A program made the translations under genes and the position numbers. 64,000 bases of DNA from Dyadobacter sp. Leaf189. Lineage in GTDB: Bacteria; Bacteroidota; Bacteroidia; Cytophagales; Spirosomataceae. The notes below the pieces were generated by a model. It ran no database searches, was not told the DNA's origin, and saw nothing but the letters and a program-made list of their open reading frames with translations. The stretch's first letter is position 1; each line of letters begins with the position of its first letter. The DNA is taken from contig NZ_LMPS01000004.1 in NCBI RefSeq assembly GCF_001424405.1, positions 492,537-556,536 of the forward strand, read 5' to 3'. Below are positions 26,844-35,613 of this stretch, one piece after another.

Positions 26844-27158
26844 ATGACAGCGCGCAGAGATGTTTTTCAGGCGATTGCAGATCCAACCAGAAGAGCGATG
26901 ATCGGGTTACTTGCCTCCCGTACGATGACCGTCAGCGACATAGCTGACAACTTTTATATGAGCCAGCCGGCCATTTCCAAGCACATGCGGATACTTACCG
27001 AATGCGGACTCGTGGTAATGGTCAAGCACGGACGCGAAAAACGCTGCCAGGCTAACCTGGGTGCGCTGGAAGAAGTTACCAAATGGGCCGGGGAGCACCT
27101 CGCTTTCTGGAACAATCGGCTTGATACCCTTGAAGATCTTTTGAACAATGAACAGTAA
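26844..27158 (+). CDS. ArsR-family winged-helix regulator
   Basis: The 104-residue protein has the ArsR/SmtB winged-helix fold: D-V-F-Q-A-I-A-D-P-T-R-R near the start, helix-turn-helix 'IADNFYMSQPAISKHMRIL' at about 33-51, and a beta wing. The metal-binding motif of arsenic or zinc sensors is absent, so this belongs to the non-metal group usually linked to SRPBCC/AHSA1 genes. It leads an operon with VOC and SRPBCC genes, and a paralogue heads a similar unit at 51734. Autoregulation through the upstream double palindrome is likely. Confidence 0.92.
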   Translation: MTARRDVFQAIADPTRRAMIGLLASRTMTVSDIADNFYMSQPAISKHMRILTECGLVVMVKHGREKRCQANLGALEEVTKWAGEHLAFWNNRLDTLEDLLNNEQ

Positions 27159-27190
27159 ATGCTTTTTTCCAAACCTTAAAAATTGATCGT

Positions 27191-27568
27191 ATGAAAATCG
27201 AAATGGTGAGTGTGTTTGTAAATGATGTTGTGAAAGCACATCAGTTTTACACGGAGAAGCTTGGCTTTGTTGAAAAAATGTTTGTTCCCGAAGCTTACCT
27301 GGCAATTGTTGCTTCTTCGGACCAGCCTGACGGCACTTCAATCCTGCTGGAACCCAACCAGAACCCGATCGCTTCTACTTACCAGACCAGTTTGTGGGAA
27401 GCCAACCTGCCCGTGATCACCTTTTCTACGAGTAACATTTACCAGGAATACGAGAAACTGAGTGCTGCGGGCGTTGTTTTCCGCAAAGCGCCCGTGAAAA
27501 CGGAATGGGGTTATGAAGCGATTTTTGAGGATACGTGCGGAAATCTGATCCAACTCGCGGCATTCTGA
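27191..27568 (+). CDS. VOC-family (glyoxalase/dioxygenase-like) protein
   Basis: The 125-residue protein has two beta-alpha-beta-beta-beta modules of the vicinal oxygen chelate fold. It opens with V-S-V-F-V-N-D-V-V-K-A-H-Q-F-Y-T-E-K-L-G-F and closes with I-F-E-D-T-C-G-N-L-I-Q-L. The position of the first metal ligand His is replaced by non-His residues at the start, so metal binding is doubtful. It is the second gene of the ArsR operon and sits 9 bases before the SRPBCC gene. No substrate can be inferred. Confidence 0.88.
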   Translation: MKIEMVSVFVNDVVKAHQFYTEKLGFVEKMFVPEAYLAIVASSDQPDGTSILLEPNQNPIASTYQTSLWEANLPVITFSTSNIYQEYEKLSAAGVVFRKAPVKTEWGYEAIFEDTCGNLIQLAAF

Positions 27569-27577
27569 CGGATCATC

Positions 27578-28090
27578 ATGGCAAAAAAAGGAAAGATACT
27601 CGCCCCGGGCGTGATTTGCTTTGAGCGCGTTTTCAACAGCAGCATTGACAAAGTATGGAGCTACCTCACAGATTCCGAAAAACGCGGAAAGTGGCTTGCG
27701 AAAGGTGAAATGGAGCTGTTTCCAGGTGGGAATTTTACATTGCATTTCATGCACAGCGAACTCAGCCCTATTCCCGGCCCGCCGCCTGAAATGCATAAGG
27801 CCATGGAGGCAGGACACAGTTTCAGCGGGAAAGTGTTGCAGGTAAGTCCGCCTCATTTGCTTTCATTCACCTGGCATGACGATTCCGAAGTCACCTTCGA
27901 GCTCACCGCTGAACCTGACGGTGTACGCCTGGTACTTACCCACCGGAACATCGCATACAAAGGCAAAAACCGCCAGATGATCGGCAGCGGCTGGCACACG
28001 CACCTCGAAATCCTGGCAGCCAACCTGCACGGAGAAGTACCCCGGAATTTTTGGGTAATTTTTGAAGAGACGCAGAGCACGTATATGTAA
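27578..28090 (+). CDS. SRPBCC/AHSA1-domain protein
   Basis: The 170-residue protein has the AHSA1/START-like fold: F-E-R-V-F-N-S-S-I-D-K-V-W-S-Y-L-T-D, the W-L-A-K-G-E and G-G-N-F-T motif, L-S-F-T-W-H-D and the C-terminal helix G-W-H-T-H-L-E-I-L-A. Such proteins bind hydrophobic ligands or act as Hsp90-activator-like domains; in ArsR operons they are thought to bind the inducer. It is the last gene of the module. A related gene follows ArsR at 52095. Confidence 0.9.
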   Translation: MAKKGKILAPGVICFERVFNSSIDKVWSYLTDSEKRGKWLAKGEMELFPGGNFTLHFMHSELSPIPGPPPEMHKAMEAGHSFSGKVLQVSPPHLLSFTWHDDSEVTFELTAEPDGVRLVLTHRNIAYKGKNRQMIGSGWHTHLEILAANLHGEVPRNFWVIFEETQSTYM

Positions 28091-28295
28091 AGTCGGCAGG
28101 CAAGATGCGCATCCACTCTGAAAATCCGAATATAATGCACTCACACTAAAATCGGCGATTCCAGTAGATGGAAGCATTCCGGTAACCTAATGTATAGCGT
28201 GGCGGGAGGATGCAATGCGCTGTTTTTTTGTTTGTTAAAGTGAAGTCCCGGCTCAGAATTGGCGCTGGTACCTAATAACAAACAGACAACAGAAC

Positions 28296-29174
28296 ATGGA
28301 AACTCCAATTTTAAACCGCAAGCTGGTTAAGGTGCAAGCTCCTCGCGCAAACCAGGGTTTTCTCGGCCCTGATCATATTGCGCGGGCTGTGATACAGAAT
28401 GATTTTAGCAACAGCGATCCATTCATTATTTTGATGGATGATTTTTTAGACAAAAAAGACAATGAACCGGTGGGTGGCCCCCATCCTCATGCGGGGTTTG
28501 AAACGGTTTCGCTTTTGATCGAAGGCGAAGTGGGCGACTCGGCGCATACCATGAAGTCGGGGGATTTTCAGATGATGACAGCGGGAAGTGGCATTGTTCA
28601 TACGGAGACTATTGAAGGTGAATCGAAAATGCGGCTGCTGCAAATGTGGCTTAACCTACCCAAAAAAGACAGGTGGATTACACCACGCGTGCAGGACCTT
28701 CCATTTTCGAATGTGCCGAAAGTCTACGAAAATGGTGTAGAAATCCGGGTTTACAGCGGTACACTTGGCGGCGTCACTTCACCTGTGAAGAATCACACAC
28801 CGGTTGTAATTGCTGACATGATCCTGCAACCTGGCGCAAAAACGACGCAAAAGTTGCCCGCTACATTCAATGCGTTCCTGTATGTAATTGAAGGTAGCCT
28901 GGGAGTAGGAGACGCTGGAGCATTAAGCGACGGGCAGATAGGATGGTTTGACAGGCTCGACGAAGAAGGCGAAAGTACATTCAGCCTTTCCGGCGGCAGT
29001 TCAGGCGGACGGGCTATTCTGTACGCTGGTCAACCCCAAAACGACCCAATTGTTTCCTACGGACCTTTCATCGCTGACAAAGACGAAGAGATCCGGAATC
29101 TCTACCGCGATTACAGATCCGGCAAAATCGGGCATGTATCCGATTTACCGGAGGAGCAGCGGTTTAGGTATTAA
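28296..29174 (+). CDS. Pirin family protein
   Basis: The 292-residue protein is a bicupin of the pirin family. The N-terminal cupin has the metal-site motif G-G-P-H-P-H-A-G-F-E-T-V near 60-71 (His63, His65) and further G-S-G-I-V-H-T-E (His and Glu). The C-terminal cupin lacks these ligands, as usual. Bacterial pirins include quercetin 2,3-dioxygenases and regulators of central metabolism, so the exact role stays open. It stands alone, with about 200 bases upstream that show no gene. Confidence 0.92.
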   Translation: METPILNRKLVKVQAPRANQGFLGPDHIARAVIQNDFSNSDPFIILMDDFLDKKDNEPVGGPHPHAGFETVSLLIEGEVGDSAHTMKSGDFQMMTAGSGIVHTETIEGESKMRLLQMWLNLPKKDRWITPRVQDLPFSNVPKVYENGVEIRVYSGTLGGVTSPVKNHTPVVIADMILQPGAKTTQKLPATFNAFLYVIEGSLGVGDAGALSDGQIGWFDRLDEEGESTFSLSGGSSGGRAILYAGQPQNDPIVSYGPFIADKDEEIRNLYRDYRSGKIGHVSDLPEEQRFRY

Positions 29175-29206
29175 GCTATTAGCTGTTAGCTGTTAGTTAT
29201 TAGCTT
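29173..29206. repeat. TTAGCTG-type low-complexity repeat
   Basis: Short units of TTAGCTG/TTAGTTA follow the pirin stop. The same kind of repeat, as GCTGTTGGC or TAGCCAACAG, appears at 41991-42044 and inside the split permease gene at 48713-48800. Confidence 0.6.
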
Positions 29207-29266
29207 CACCGATTGATGGTTGGTTCTTTATACATCAGAGTCTTGTTGTGTGTAAAGAGTCAATCG

Positions 29267-29929
29267 TCAAATCAGCGCTGACATTTCTTCCCATTCGTAA
29301 ACCTGCACTTTGCCGGATGTTTTTTTCGCGGCGGCTAGCATTGATCTGGCTATGTCTTTTGCCTGGATGCCCCGGTATTTTTTGAAGGGGCCGATCAGCA
29401 GCGGGTTGATTAATGAAAACAATCCTATAAACGACTTTTCCAACGGGCGGCTCTCCTGGCGATCTCCCATGATCATGGAAGGACGGAAAATGTGCGTGTG
29501 CTCCATATCCAGCGCGATAATATCCCGCTCCGTTTCCCCTTTGGTACGTACGTAGAAAACACTTGAACCCGCATTGGAGCCCACAGCACTTACTATAAAC
29601 ACAGACTTCGCGCCATTTTCTTTCGCAATCCGGGCTGCAAGCACCGGATAATCGTGATCCACCTGGTAATAGATCTTTTCGTCGGGTGTGTTTTTCCTGG
29701 TAGTACCAAGGGCGATGAATACATCGTCGGCTACGATCTCAATTCGCAATGCGGGCAATGTATTGTAGTCGCCAATCAGGACTTTCAATTTGGGATGCGA
29801 TTTGTTCAGATTTTTCCTGACAACAACGGTTACCTGCGCATAATCAGGATCGTTCAAAAGCCCTTCCAGGAGATAAGAACCGATGAAGCCGCTCGCTCCG
29901 AATAATATGGCTTTTTTAGATGTCATCAT
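29267..29929 (-). CDS. Atypical SDR / HTATIP2-like NAD(P)-binding protein
   Basis: The 220-residue protein begins with a Rossmann fold motif K-K-A-I-L-F-G-A-S-G-F-I-G-S-Y-L-L (Gly pattern GxSGxxG) and continues like short atypical SDR proteins of the HTATIP2/YwnB group: F-I-A-L-G-T-T-R, V-S-A-V-G-S-N-A, Y-V-R-T-K-G-E and F-R-P-S-M-I-M-G. The catalytic Tyr-x-x-x-Lys of classical SDRs is Y-V-R-T-K here. It lies 29 bases after the FtsX permease stop and may be co-transcribed. The start could also be Met2. Confidence 0.88.
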   Translation of the reverse strand: MMTSKKAILFGASGFIGSYLLEGLLNDPDYAQVTVVVRKNLNKSHPKLKVLIGDYNTLPALRIEIVADDVFIALGTTRKNTPDEKIYYQVDHDYPVLAARIAKENGAKSVFIVSAVGSNAGSSVFYVRTKGETERDIIALDMEHTHIFRPSMIMGDRQESRPLEKSFIGLFSLINPLLIGPFKKYRGIQAKDIARSMLAAAKKTSGKVQVYEWEEMSALI

Positions 29930-29958
29930 GCAAAATTTTATGGTTTGAAACTGTTCAC

Positions 29959-32361
29959 TTAATCCGATTTCAAAGACTTGACGGGATTAGCAATTGCTGC
30001 TTTTACGCCCTGGAAACTGATTGTGATCAATGCCAACAAAAGCGCGCCAGTACCTGCGAGCACGAATACCCAGGGACTCACCGGAATGCGGTAAGCGAAA
30101 TCTCCCAGCCACTTTTCCATTGCAAAATAGGCCAGCGGCGAGGCGAGTACAAAAGAGAAGATCACAAGCCTGACGAAATCTTTGGAAAGCATCGTCACGA
30201 TGTTCAGCACAGTGGCCCCGAGCACTTTCCTGATCCCGATTTCCTTTTGCCGCTGCCGGGCAGTGAATGTGGTCAGACCATACAAGCCCAAACAGGCAAT
30301 GAGAATGGACACTATCGTAAACCAATACACAATGCGCCCTGTAAGTTCCTCTGTCTTATACATTTTAGCATAGGTTTCATCCAGGAATGTGTATTCAAAC
30401 GGGCGGTTTACTTTAAACTGGTTGTACACACGTTCCACACCCGCTAGCGCGGTTTTCATATCCGCATTTTTGTTGATTTTGATATACAGATAATCATTAA
30501 AAACGCTGTCGCTGTTCAGCATTAAGGCCATCGGTTTGACCTTCTGGCGCAGTGAAGTGTAGTGGAAATCCTTTACAATCCCGACTACATCCTTTTTCAT
30601 ATCTTGTCCCAGATCAAATGTATGCTTAAAATTAGCGGCATTCAGTCCGAGTTCAGCAGCTGCGGTTTCGTTGAGCAACAGTCCGCTTGTCAGCGCTGTT
30701 TTTGCCGGACCTGCCACCCATTTGATCTGCATAGTTTTCACAAAATGATCATCCACGCGAAACGAGTTGACTGTAACCCGCTTATCTGAATTTGCCCGCT
30801 TGAGTTCGAGTGAATTCCCATATGGATGGTACATCAGCAAACTCGACGAGGTAACTGCATCCACGCCGGAAATGCGGTCCAACTCGCTCCGGATCACTTT
30901 GTAATGTTTGCTCATCCCGTCCTGATGATCCAAAAACACCGTCACAACCTGATCACGCGCAATGCCAAGTTCTTTCTTTTGAAAAAACTGCATTTGTTTA
31001 AATATCAGGAAAGAACAGATAATCAGCGAAATGGAGATTGTAAACTGAAATACGGTGAGAAAGTTGCGTGTAGTGGCCGCATTGCCCAGGATCGCCAGGT
31101 TACCGCGTAATGCATCCCCGGGCGAAAAGCCGGAAAGCATCAATGCCGGATAGCTCCCAGCCAGCACAATGCTCAACACATAAAAAATAATCACCGGGAC
31201 TATAAACCATGGACTCCGCAAAAAATGGGTATCGACCTCGATCGAAAGCGCAGTATACACTGCATTATAAAAGATAAGTACGAGCAGAACAGCCGCTGCA
31301 AATGCAATGGTAACAGACAGAAAAGATTCGAGGAAAAATTGAAAAACAAGGGAGCTGCGTGCGCCGCCGACCACCTTTCTTACCGATACTTCCGCCGACC
31401 TGGTAGATGCATAGGCCGTAGTAAGATTAACATAATTGATCAGCGCCAATGCCAGGATCAGCACACCGATGACCGAAAATACGATTGCTTTTTGTCTGGC
31501 AGTCAGATCAATGCGGTCGAAATGAAGATCGTGAAGTGCATAAAGATGATAGCCGTCCTTTTTATCTTTGATCTTTGCACTCTCGGAAAGCAGCGACGGA
31601 ATGCGGGATTCCACAGCTTTGGCCGATGCATTGTTTTTGATTAAAAAGTAAGTGTTGTAGCTGCCGGTTGCGCCTATGTTGTTGGTCTGCGTTTTTAATG
31701 CTTTTTTATCCAGGTAACCCGCCATTTCGCGGAGCTCATTGGCGCGATAGGAATGCAGGTCAGCCAGGAAGTCAAACTGAATGGACGAGTTTGCGGGCGG
31801 ATCCTGAATTACACCAACTACCTCATAAACATTGGTTTTATCGTAAGTGATCGTTTTTCCGATCGGATCTGCCTCTCCGAAATACTTTTTAGCAATACTT
31901 TCTGTGAGGATGATCGTACCAGGCTTGGTAAGTGCAGTGCTACGGTCGCCTTTTATTAATTTAAAAGAAAACAGGCGAAGAAAACCGGGGTCGGCTGCCA
32001 CAAATCCGGATTCGTAAAAACGGTGACTTTCATCACTAAAAACCAGTTTGCTATAAAATGAATTGTCCGTTATCCTTCCAAAATCCTCAATTTCGGCACA
32101 TTGTTCCTTGACTTCCGCACCAAAATCATACGACATCCACGGAACAGAATAAGAAGCCTCGTCGTCTGAATGATCAAACTCCACTTTGACGATCCTGCTA
32201 CCCTGCTCGTGAAAGCGGTCGAAACTATATTCATTGGCCACATACAGCACAACAAACAATGAAGCAACCAGCCCGACGCACAGTCCGCCTATATTGACAA
32301 CGCTCATGCCGGCTTCTTTGCGGATAGACCGCAATGCGATCTTGAAGTAATGGAACAGCAT
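29959..32361 (-). CDS. FtsX/MacB-type ABC transporter permease
   Basis: From the ATG at 32361 the protein is 800 residues long and opens with 'MLFHYFKIALRSIRKEAGMS', the standard start of this group. It has a first membrane helix, a large periplasmic MacB-like domain (about 60-260), three helices and the FtsX domain, then a second periplasmic domain and FtsX region, giving eight helices. An earlier in-frame start lies in the T tract of the terminator at 32422 and is rejected. No ATPase gene is adjacent; the partner is encoded elsewhere. Such permeases export peptides or antibiotics or take part in signalling. Confidence 0.92.
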   Translation of the reverse strand: MLFHYFKIALRSIRKEAGMSVVNIGGLCVGLVASLFVVLYVANEYSFDRFHEQGSRIVKVEFDHSDDEASYSVPWMSYDFGAEVKEQCAEIEDFGRITDNSFYSKLVFSDESHRFYESGFVAADPGFLRLFSFKLIKGDRSTALTKPGTIILTESIAKKYFGEADPIGKTITYDKTNVYEVVGVIQDPPANSSIQFDFLADLHSYRANELREMAGYLDKKALKTQTNNIGATGSYNTYFLIKNNASAKAVESRIPSLLSESAKIKDKKDGYHLYALHDLHFDRIDLTARQKAIVFSVIGVLILALALINYVNLTTAYASTRSAEVSVRKVVGGARSSLVFQFFLESFLSVTIAFAAAVLLVLIFYNAVYTALSIEVDTHFLRSPWFIVPVIIFYVLSIVLAGSYPALMLSGFSPGDALRGNLAILGNAATTRNFLTVFQFTISISLIICSFLIFKQMQFFQKKELGIARDQVVTVFLDHQDGMSKHYKVIRSELDRISGVDAVTSSSLLMYHPYGNSLELKRANSDKRVTVNSFRVDDHFVKTMQIKWVAGPAKTALTSGLLLNETAAAELGLNAANFKHTFDLGQDMKKDVVGIVKDFHYTSLRQKVKPMALMLNSDSVFNDYLYIKINKNADMKTALAGVERVYNQFKVNRPFEYTFLDETYAKMYKTEELTGRIVYWFTIVSILIACLGLYGLTTFTARQRQKEIGIRKVLGATVLNIVTMLSKDFVRLVIFSFVLASPLAYFAMEKWLGDFAYRIPVSPWVFVLAGTGALLLALITISFQGVKAAIANPVKSLKSD

Positions 32362-32421
32362 AGGATTCAGGAGTTTATCTGCACTAAAATAATCCAAAAT
32401 CCCACAGTATATCACAAAAAA

Positions 32422-32459
32422 ATTGCCAATGCAGGTTCTCGAATTCCTGCATTGGCAAT
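32422..32459 (-). terminator. Rho-independent terminator of the 55-aa gene
   Basis: ATTGCCAATGCAGG (32422-32435) pairs with CCTGCATTGGCAAT (32446-32459), a 14-bp stem. On the minus strand seven T follow directly. It lies 23 bases beyond the stop of the small gene at 32483. Confidence 0.85.
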
Positions 32460-32482
32460 GTAATGTGAGTAGCGTGTGCTTA

Positions 32483-32650
32483 CTAAGCGAGTCTTACTGA
32501 GTACACCGGCTTCATAATCCTTGGTCTCTTACCCGCTTTCTGCATAACAGGAGCAGCTGAGCGTTGGAATGGATTAGTGTCTGCCAGCATATTTTGATCT
32601 TCAAAAAACTCCTGGTTTGTTTCGTAAGCGGTTTTGGCTGATGATTTCAT
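32483..32650 (-). CDS. Small 55-aa protein gene
   Basis: This gene is too short for the usual length cut-off. The ATG at 32650 opens a 55-codon frame beginning M-K-S-S-A-K-T-A-Y-E-T-N-Q-E-F-F and ending in a basic segment (G-K-R-P-R-I-M-K-P-V-Y-S-V-R-L-A) before TAG at 32483-32485. The protein is hydrophilic, with an acidic N-terminal half and a basic C-terminal half and no signal peptide. It has its own strong terminator, which supports a real transcription unit. It sits between a sensor kinase gene and an FtsX permease gene on the same strand. Function unknown. Confidence 0.6.
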   Translation of the reverse strand: MKSSAKTAYETNQEFFEDQNMLADTNPFQRSAAPVMQKAGKRPRIMKPVYSVRLA

Positions 32651-32737
32651 GATTGCTAATATTTAATGATTTTTAGTTTTATTGATGATATGTTACCTAT
32701 GATACACAAAACCGTGCCAAACGGTTTTTATTGTTGC

Positions 32738-34549
32738 TCAGGCAAGTGGAAAATTGAGTAAAAACCGCGAACCCTGCTCAGAATCAACGTTTATCTTTCC
32801 GTTGATCTGCTTCGTTAAAGAGGCAACCAGCCGCTTTCCAAACGACTGTCCACCCGCTTTTCGCCAATTTGCGACATCCACACCTCTCCCGTTATCCTTG
32901 ATTTCGAGGTATACTTCCTCCTGTTGCCACAGCCTGATACTGAGCTCAGGATTTTCAATGCCTTTGTAAGCATGCTTGAATGCATTTGTGATCAGCTCAT
33001 TGACGATGAGGCCGAGGGGAACAGCCATTTTAAGATCCAGTACGATGGGTTCAATGTCTGTACGCAAACTGAAATCCTCCGAATAGCCGAAAGACTGCAT
33101 TAATCCTTTCACCAGGTCCTGGATATATTCTTTGACACTTACCCCGGCCACATTGTCGGTTTGATACAATTGCTGGTGGATCAGCGACATAGCCTCTACC
33201 CTTTGCTGCCCTTCCGTCACAGCCTGGATCGCCTTCTCATCTTCCAAACGGCTGGCTTGCAGTGATAACAGGCTTGAAACAATGGCGAGGTTATTCTTCA
33301 CCCGGTGATGCAATTCCTGCATTAACTCTTTGAGCTGCGTCGCCTGAACGCTGATCCGGCTATTGGCTTCTGACAAGTTGCTATTGGTAATTTCGAGTTT
33401 CTGGTTCACCCGCTGAATGATCCTGTACTGCCACAATGCGATCGCAAGCAGGAACGCCAGCATGGAAATTCCGCCATAAAGCCACCACAGTTGTCGTTTT
33501 TTCTCATAGTTCTCAGTACCCAGCCGCTGAATGCGTTCCTGGTTTTCCTTTGCCTGAAACCTCGTTTCCGCCTCGATCAGCTGCCTGCTTTTCTCTGAAT
33601 TGAACACGCTGTCGCGGTACGCAACCCATTGATTCTGGTAGTTCAGCGCCTGTTCAAACTGCCCCTTTTTTTTGTAGATATTCGTCAGCATCTCGTAGAT
33701 ATGCATATAATCGTTGATCCGCTGCGGACTTGTTTTGGCCATTTCAATGGCTTTTTTAACATATTGTTCCGCCTCATCTGGCCTGCCGAGCAGGAGTAAT
33801 GTGTTGGGAAGATTGAGGTAAACCATTTTTTCAAGAAACTGGTCCGACTCCTTTTTGGCATAATCGAGCAGCTGCATGTAAGTATTCAGCGATTCCTGAT
33901 ACCTGCCTGCATTTTTGAGGATAATACCTCTGTTGAAAAGTGTTGACGAGAAGTCGGCGCCCAGCTTTTTGTATATTTTCAAAGCCTTATCATTGTAAGC
34001 AAGTGCACCGTTGTAATTTTTCCTGATATCCTCGACTGTGGCAAAATCGGTGTACATATTGGCTACTTCATCTTCCATCTTGCTTTTTTCGGCCAGAGAC
34101 AACCCTCTCCGGAAGTAATGTTCAGCCAGTTTCAAGTCATTTACGGTGATATAAACACCGCCTATTCTTTGCAGCGCCCTGATTTCCCGCCGCACTTCCC
34201 CGGCTTTCTGAAACAATGCCTGCGCCTTCTGATAATTTGAAACTGCCGCATTGGAATTACTCTGTACCTTTTGCAGCCACGCCATCAACATATAAGTACG
34301 TCCTTCCCAAATGCGGTTTTCCTTATCAACAGCCAGTTCCATCATTTCCACAATCGCACTGTCGACCCGGCCAAATTTGAGCAGATCAATCATATCGTAC
34401 CCATAATTATTCAGGTCTTCAAAGCGCGCCGAGTCAGGTTTGGTGCTGATTTTATTGCGGAATGTGGAAAAGCCGGTAGAATCCGGCTGTGCGTGACTGC
34501 TGAAAACAATAGCCAGCACAGCCGTCATTGAAAGTATAAGTGATTTCAT
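32738..34549 (-). CDS. TPR sensor histidine kinase (HisKA_2 type)
   Basis: Starting at the ATG at 34549 the protein has a signal peptide (M-K-S-L-I-L-S-M-T-A-V-L-A-I-V-F-S-S-H-A), a periplasmic region of several tetratricopeptide repeats (about 50-320, for example A-L-A-Y-N-D-K-A-L-K-I-Y-K-K-L-G), one membrane helix (W-W-L-Y-G-G-I-S-M-L-A-F-L-L-A-I-A-L-W), a coiled coil, then the HisKA_2 motif E-L-H-H-R-V-K-N-N-L and a HATPase domain (N-E-L-I-T-N-A-F-K-H, D-N-G-R-G-V-D). The HATPase G2 box is reduced, as usual in this class. A response regulator is not adjacent; LytTR proteins are the normal partners. Confidence 0.9.
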   Translation of the reverse strand: MKSLILSMTAVLAIVFSSHAQPDSTGFSTFRNKISTKPDSARFEDLNNYGYDMIDLLKFGRVDSAIVEMMELAVDKENRIWEGRTYMLMAWLQKVQSNSNAAVSNYQKAQALFQKAGEVRREIRALQRIGGVYITVNDLKLAEHYFRRGLSLAEKSKMEDEVANMYTDFATVEDIRKNYNGALAYNDKALKIYKKLGADFSSTLFNRGIILKNAGRYQESLNTYMQLLDYAKKESDQFLEKMVYLNLPNTLLLLGRPDEAEQYVKKAIEMAKTSPQRINDYMHIYEMLTNIYKKKGQFEQALNYQNQWVAYRDSVFNSEKSRQLIEAETRFQAKENQERIQRLGTENYEKKRQLWWLYGGISMLAFLLAIALWQYRIIQRVNQKLEITNSNLSEANSRISVQATQLKELMQELHHRVKNNLAIVSSLLSLQASRLEDEKAIQAVTEGQQRVEAMSLIHQQLYQTDNVAGVSVKEYIQDLVKGLMQSFGYSEDFSLRTDIEPIVLDLKMAVPLGLIVNELITNAFKHAYKGIENPELSIRLWQQEEVYLEIKDNGRGVDVANWRKAGGQSFGKRLVASLTKQINGKINVDSEQGSRFLLNFPLA

Positions 34550-34654
34550 GAACTGAATTGAGAGCGATGGAGGTATCACACGAAATGCCGTAACCCAAAA
34601 CTAAAGTAACCGCTACAATTAGCCAAATGAAAACAAAGCAGCACCAAAAACTGC

Positions 34655-35437
34655 CTATTTACCAAATGCGTGCAGGATAGCCCGCTCCACGGGCGTATAA
34701 TTACCGGACTGGCTGGAAATGACCAGCTGATCTTTCAGCATAAGCGGGGGCTGCGCCATAAATTTCGGGTTTGTTCCACGATGTGGCTGCGCTGCATGTA
34801 CAAGAAACGGGTGGCACAGGTAAACGGTACCGGCTGTGCCCGTTGCAAGCGCTTGTTCCTTCGCTGGCAGCGCGTCCAGCCTGGAAGCTACTTCCATGAA
34901 TGAGAGACCACCGTCGCCCTCGGGTGCTAGAATGCGGGCAATATCCAGATGCGAACCTATTCTGATGCGGGTAGGCGCATCGTTTTCAGTCACATCGGAA
35001 TAAAGAAAGAGCATCAGCAAGCCGCGCCCTTTTGAGAATATATTAATGCGCCAGTCAAAAAAGTTGTCGGGATTATTTCCCGGAAAACTTGCATCCACGT
35101 GCCAGCCGTCGTCGCCCGGCGATTTTTCAGAAGGGAACCGGACGGGAAAAGTACCCATACTAAACCTTGGGAGCCATTTTCCCCTACCTACAAGCTGATC
35201 AAAGGCGCTTGTCAGTACATCCGTATTTGCTGATTCGCGGAATGGTTCGTCTGTGTACATGCCGAGCCTTACAACGGGTTTCTTCCAGGTAGAGGGGTCA
35301 TGAGGATCACAGTCGAGGTCTTTCCATAATATTTCTCTGGCCGCGGCAGCAACATCCGCCGGAAATGCGTCGTTCAGCTTGATAAAGCCATTATGGATGA
35401 ATTCTGTTATTTGCTGGTTATTGAATGGTCCTTCCAT
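34655..35437 (-). CDS. Phytanoyl-CoA dioxygenase family protein
   Basis: The 260-residue protein (start ATG at 35437, M-E-G-P-F-N-N-Q-Q-I) has the double-stranded beta-helix of Fe(II)/2-oxoglutarate oxygenases: H-V-D at 113-115 in D-G-W-H-V-D-A-S-F-P-G, and the distal His in L-C-H-P-F-L-V-H-A-A-Q-P-H-R-G with the Arg for 2-oxoglutarate. The N-terminal F-I-H-N-G-F-I-K-L matches the PhyH family (F-x-x-x-G-F/Y). The substrate is unknown; the neighbourhood gives no clear pathway. Confidence 0.88.
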   Translation of the reverse strand: MEGPFNNQQITEFIHNGFIKLNDAFPADVAAAAREILWKDLDCDPHDPSTWKKPVVRLGMYTDEPFRESANTDVLTSAFDQLVGRGKWLPRFSMGTFPVRFPSEKSPGDDGWHVDASFPGNNPDNFFDWRINIFSKGRGLLMLFLYSDVTENDAPTRIRIGSHLDIARILAPEGDGGLSFMEVASRLDALPAKEQALATGTAGTVYLCHPFLVHAAQPHRGTNPKFMAQPPLMLKDQLVISSQSGNYTPVERAILHAFGK

Positions 35438-35613
35438 GATTGTATAGATGAATGGGTTCGGAAAACAGCGCAAAGTGGCTGTATTCGTTAATTATTTGAA
35501 GAAAAATACAGGCAATACAATGCTAACCTTTATCGAAAGGCAGCGCGTCGGGAGACGATGGGAGTGCTATCAGAGTGTTGGAGTCATCCTCATAGCTACT
35601 AAAATAAATTGTT

